From positions 1-23,881 of the IMG/VR virus record IMGVR_UViG_3300047174_000306: a stretch of DNA of 23,881 nt. One strand, written 5' to 3'. Every line of letters starts with the position of its first letter. Position 1 is the first letter of the stretch. A program made the translations under genes and the position numbers. Below the pieces are notes generated by a model. That model was not told the DNA's origin and searched no databases. It worked only from the letters and a program-made list of their open reading frames with translations. The DNA comes from a virus. Of this stretch, positions 21,171 to 23,881 are shown piece after piece.

Positions 21171-23441
21171 ATGCCCACAATTCCCCAGCTTCCACCCGCG
21201 ACATCGTCAGGCGCGACCGACGAATTTCCGGTGAGCCAGAGCGGCATTACCCGTTCCGTGACGGTGGCAGAAGTTCTGGCCGGCACGCAGCCGGCGATCG
21301 AGATTCCGAGTGCCACGTTGCTTGGCCGGGTTTCACTCGGACCTGGCGGTCCGGAGCCGGTGGCTGTCAATACCGGCCTGGTGATCGCCAACGGGGCCAT
21401 TGCAGCCAATGGTGGCGACCACGCGGGTTTCGTTTTAGAAAGCGCGCTGAATATCAATGATCAGGCGATTGTCAATTCCGCTGGCACGCCATCGCGCCTG
21501 CCCTTGCCCTTGTTGCGAGGATTGTTCACGGCCGGTCAGAATGTAACGATTGATAATTCGGGAGACACATCGGCCAGCACCGACCCGTCTGTTACATCGG
21601 AACTTGCGTCGCTGACCAGCGGGCTCAGCACGACCGAGGCAAATCTGGCAGCTTTGGCGGCGTTGGTGCCGACCGGCGGGTATGTCTCGCTCAACAGCCA
21701 GGGCGAAATCACGGCGCCGACCGCTGGCCCAGTCACGCTTGGCACGGTCCAGGTGGCGGCGAGCGCGCCCGCACGAACATTACAGTCGATAGTCCTGGAT
21801 ACCGTCAATGTTGTAGATTTCGGCGCGACAACGACGGGGGCCGACTGTACCGCCGCGTTCAATGCGGCCTTCGCGGCTCTGCCCAGCACCGGCGGTGAGA
21901 TCTTCATACCTGCGGGCGATTATCAGCTATTTAGCAGTTTGATCTGGTCGGGTAAGCCGTTTACCGTTCGCGGCGCCGGCAAGGCCATCACGCGGTTGCA
22001 TCTGCAGCATACCGGGATCGGCTTCGACATCTCGCAGACCGTGGCTACGAACCGGGTCGTCTTGAGAGATTTTTCCGCATACGCTGAGAACCTGACTGGG
22101 CAGACGGAAGCGGTTGCGCGGCTGGTCTACCCGGCCGCCACGTCATTCGGCTATGTCACGGCCTTCATCACCGATATCGAGTGCTTCGGCTATCCTGGTG
22201 CGGCCAGTGGAACGTCGCCATTCCCTCAGACGTTCTATCGCGGGTTCATCCTGAATAATTGCTGGAGCGTGCAGATAAATAACATCAGCTGGTTCGGTCC
22301 GAACGCGACGGCGGGGACCTCCAGCTCGGCAGTTATCGAACTCAACGAAGCCTTCGATACCAGGATCGCCGGCCTGCAGGCCTATTACGGCCATGCCGCG
22401 GTGATCCAGACCGGCTACTGCGAGGGAATCTACTTCACCAATCCGTTGATTGTGGGCCTGGATTACCTTTTCACCCAAACTGACATTACGCAGTGGCCCG
22501 GCTATACGCCGACCCGCCAGATGCTGCTCGGCCTGTGGGCTGCCAATGGTGAGGTCAACACGAATCTCGGGACGGTTCACGCATCGGCCGTCGGCATTGG
22601 GTTCTTTGTCGGCCTGGACATCACGCGCGACGGAGGACCGAATACCGCTCAGTCCCTGTTCAGCCTGACCAATGTCTCCTCCTTCTTCATTATTGGATGC
22701 AACTTCATCGGTGGGCCTTCGAACGGCAATAACCAGGACATAGTTTTCAACTTCACGAGCACATTCAATTCGTCCGGGAACGTGATTGGCGGATGCACGT
22801 TCCAGAACATGGCGACGATCATCAATATCGGCGCGTCGAACAGCACGGTGGGTTTGACGACCTTCGGCCTCAACCCGAGCAATGTTCCACTTGGCACGGC
22901 GTTCATCGATAACTCCGCCGCCAGCAACGGCAACATGATTGTTTTTCAGTCGCCGGCGACAAGCACAGCGCCGTCAGGGATCGCCAACACCAAGGACCAT
23001 CTGTTTACCGCCGCGGATGGTTCTCCGCTGCTTCGGATCAATTCCGTTCCTGGCGCACGGAATTTTATCCGTACCCAAGCGGCGGCTTCGGCCATCGCTC
23101 CGACAATCATCTTCGATGGAACGGACACTGCCGTGAGCGGGGTGATCCAGACGAAAGGCGGCTCGTTCTTCATCAACGCTGCCGGCGGAGGCGGCGGAAG
23201 CGGGAACTTGATCAGCTTCTTCAATACCTCGGGCGCGAGTAACTGGATTGAATTCCAGAATGCTACGGCAGGGAACCTCAGCCAGATCACGACGAATGCA
23301 GGCGGGATCAGCGTGCAGCCGCGAGGTGCGCTGTATCTGTCGCCTACCAGCGGTCTTTTCATTCCCAGCTTGCCGACGACCAAGCCCGTGAGCGGATCTG
23401 GGCAGATCTGGAATAATGGTGGCGTCTTGAGCGTAGCATGA
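21171..23441 (+). CDS. Pectate-lyase-fold tailspike 2
   Basis: A 756-residue protein starting at ATG 21171 with AAAGG eight bases upstream, 29 bases after tailspike 1. The N-terminus 'MPTIPQLPPATSSGATDEFP', 'VSQSGITRSVTVAEVLAGTQ' and 'SATLLGRVSLGPGGPEPVAV' is clearly homologous to the first 75 residues of tailspike 1. A linker with a coiled-coil-like 'TSELASLTSGLSTTEANLAA' follows. At about 210-253 comes 'NVVDFGATTTGADCTAAFNA' and 'GGEIFIPAGDYQL', the pectate-lyase-fold entry. The beta-helix body differs from tailspike 1 and is richer in Phe/Asn/Trp/Tyr. The C-terminus 'LPTTKPVSGSGQIWNNGGVL' resembles ends of other tail fibres. It probably recognises another surface glycan. Confidence 0.85.
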   Translation: MPTIPQLPPATSSGATDEFPVSQSGITRSVTVAEVLAGTQPAIEIPSATLLGRVSLGPGGPEPVAVNTGLVIANGAIAANGGDHAGFVLESALNINDQAIVNSAGTPSRLPLPLLRGLFTAGQNVTIDNSGDTSASTDPSVTSELASLTSGLSTTEANLAALAALVPTGGYVSLNSQGEITAPTAGPVTLGTVQVAASAPARTLQSIVLDTVNVVDFGATTTGADCTAAFNAAFAALPSTGGEIFIPAGDYQLFSSLIWSGKPFTVRGAGKAITRLHLQHTGIGFDISQTVATNRVVLRDFSAYAENLTGQTEAVARLVYPAATSFGYVTAFITDIECFGYPGAASGTSPFPQTFYRGFILNNCWSVQINNISWFGPNATAGTSSSAVIELNEAFDTRIAGLQAYYGHAAVIQTGYCEGIYFTNPLIVGLDYLFTQTDITQWPGYTPTRQMLLGLWAANGEVNTNLGTVHASAVGIGFFVGLDITRDGGPNTAQSLFSLTNVSSFFIIGCNFIGGPSNGNNQDIVFNFTSTFNSSGNVIGGCTFQNMATIINIGASNSTVGLTTFGLNPSNVPLGTAFIDNSAASNGNMIVFQSPATSTAPSGIANTKDHLFTAADGSPLLRINSVPGARNFIRTQAAASAIAPTIIFDGTDTAVSGVIQTKGGSFFINAAGGGGGSGNLISFFNTSGASNWIEFQNATAGNLSQITTNAGGISVQPRGALYLSPTSGLFIPSLPTTKPVSGSGQIWNNGGVLSVA

Positions 23442-23881
23442 CCGACAGGTGCAATGTGGCCAATCTCGATCTGAACCCGCTGTACCAGCAGATGGGTGAG
23501 GTGTTACAGAGTCTCCGCGCGCTTGGAGAAACGATCGAGATCCGGCATTCGCAAACCGAACGCCTGCATGATCTTATCCGAACCGACATGTCAACGTTAA
23601 GGCAAGACCAGCGTGATATCGAGGAGAAACTCGACTGTGCCATCTGTGTGATGCAGCACGATCTCGAACGCTTGCGAAGCGGGGCAATGGCAAACGAGCG
23701 ATCTGTCGATGAGTTGCTTCGCGTCGTGCAGGAGTTGCGTGGGCCGGTCGCCGATATCATTGCCCTTCGCTCGCGCGTGGCCGGTCTGGTCCTTGGGCTC
23801 GGCGTTCTCGGCAGTGTTGCGATGTGGCTTGCTGAACCGCTCTATCGCTGGATTGTCGAGCAGCATTACCTGAAACAGTGA
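23438..23881 (+). CDS. Coiled-coil membrane protein, XhlA-like
   Basis: A 147-residue protein whose ATG overlaps the tailspike 2 stop (ATGA). Residues about 10-108 are charged heptad-like helix ('LHDLIRTDMSTLRQDQRDIE', 'VDELLRVVQELRGPVADIIA'), followed by one hydrophobic segment near 113-133 ('VAGLVLGLGVLGSVAMWLA') and a short tail. This layout matches small phage proteins of the XhlA or DUF1515 sort, which lie next to lysis genes and sit in the inner membrane. No holin-like multi-span pattern is present. A lysis accessory role is possible but not shown. The stop is the last codon of the window. Confidence 0.65.
   Translation: MTDRCNVANLDLNPLYQQMGEVLQSLRALGETIEIRHSQTERLHDLIRTDMSTLRQDQRDIEEKLDCAICVMQHDLERLRSGAMANERSVDELLRVVQELRGPVADIIALRSRVAGLVLGLGVLGSVAMWLAEPLYRWIVEQHYLKQ

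Noticed and set aside
1-23881. CRISPR array, tRNA genes, insertion sequences, attachment sites
   Set aside because: No regularly spaced repeats, tRNA-like cloverleaf, transposase or direct-repeat boundary was seen on either strand.

Overview
The window is a continuous block of late (structural) genes from a contractile-tailed phage, most likely a prophage. The host is probably a high-GC alphaproteobacterium. The very GC-rich third codon positions, the GcrA-like small DNA-binding protein at the left edge and the overall look of the small phage proteins point towards Acetobacteraceae, but that is an inference from general familiarity and not from a marker gene. No integrase, attachment site, tRNA, lysis enzyme or replication gene is visible, so neither end of the phage genome is in view.

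Left part (1-2875): a GcrA-like helix-turn-helix protein, a DUF6362-like helix-turn-helix protein, then one gene on the opposite strand (816-1193) encoding a small lipoprotein, probably a cargo ('moron') gene. A small TTG-started gene (1306-1542) follows and overlaps the large terminase (1481-2875, also TTG-started); the small protein is a candidate small terminase partner.

Head and neck (2940-8088): portal, scaffold-like coiled-coil protein, major capsid protein, two head-tail connector candidates and a tail terminator candidate. No recognisable capsid maturation protease lies between portal and capsid.

Tail (8104-16662): a 54-residue protein, tail sheath, tail tube, tail assembly chaperone, tape-measure candidate, then proteins resembling P2 gpU, gpX, gpD, gpV, gpW, gpJ and gpI. 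This is the phage P2 tail logic (FI-FII-E/E'-T-U-X-D, then V-W-J-I) fused into one rightward operon. The chaperone gene carries a textbook -1 programmed frameshift signal: G GGA AAC directly before the TGA, followed six bases later by a 9-bp stem-loop, giving a 113-residue and a 169-residue product.

Receptor-binding part (16796-23441): a fibre with a glycine-rich C-terminus, an Ig-like small fibre-associated protein, and two large pectate-lyase-fold tailspikes that share an N-terminal adaptor but differ beyond it. The last gene (23438-23881) is a coiled-coil protein with one membrane segment, possibly the beginning of the lysis region.

Two GC-rich palindromic elements (9853-9974 between sheath and tube; 16664-16735 between gpI and the fibre) break the otherwise tightly packed operon. 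Many genes use TTG or GTG starts with strong Shine-Dalgarno sequences, so starts were chosen by ribosome binding site and overlap. No wholly new multi-gene system was recognised. The strongest non-routine signals are the frameshift element, the lipoprotein cargo gene, the short low-complexity tape-measure candidate, the palindromic elements and the tailspike pair.
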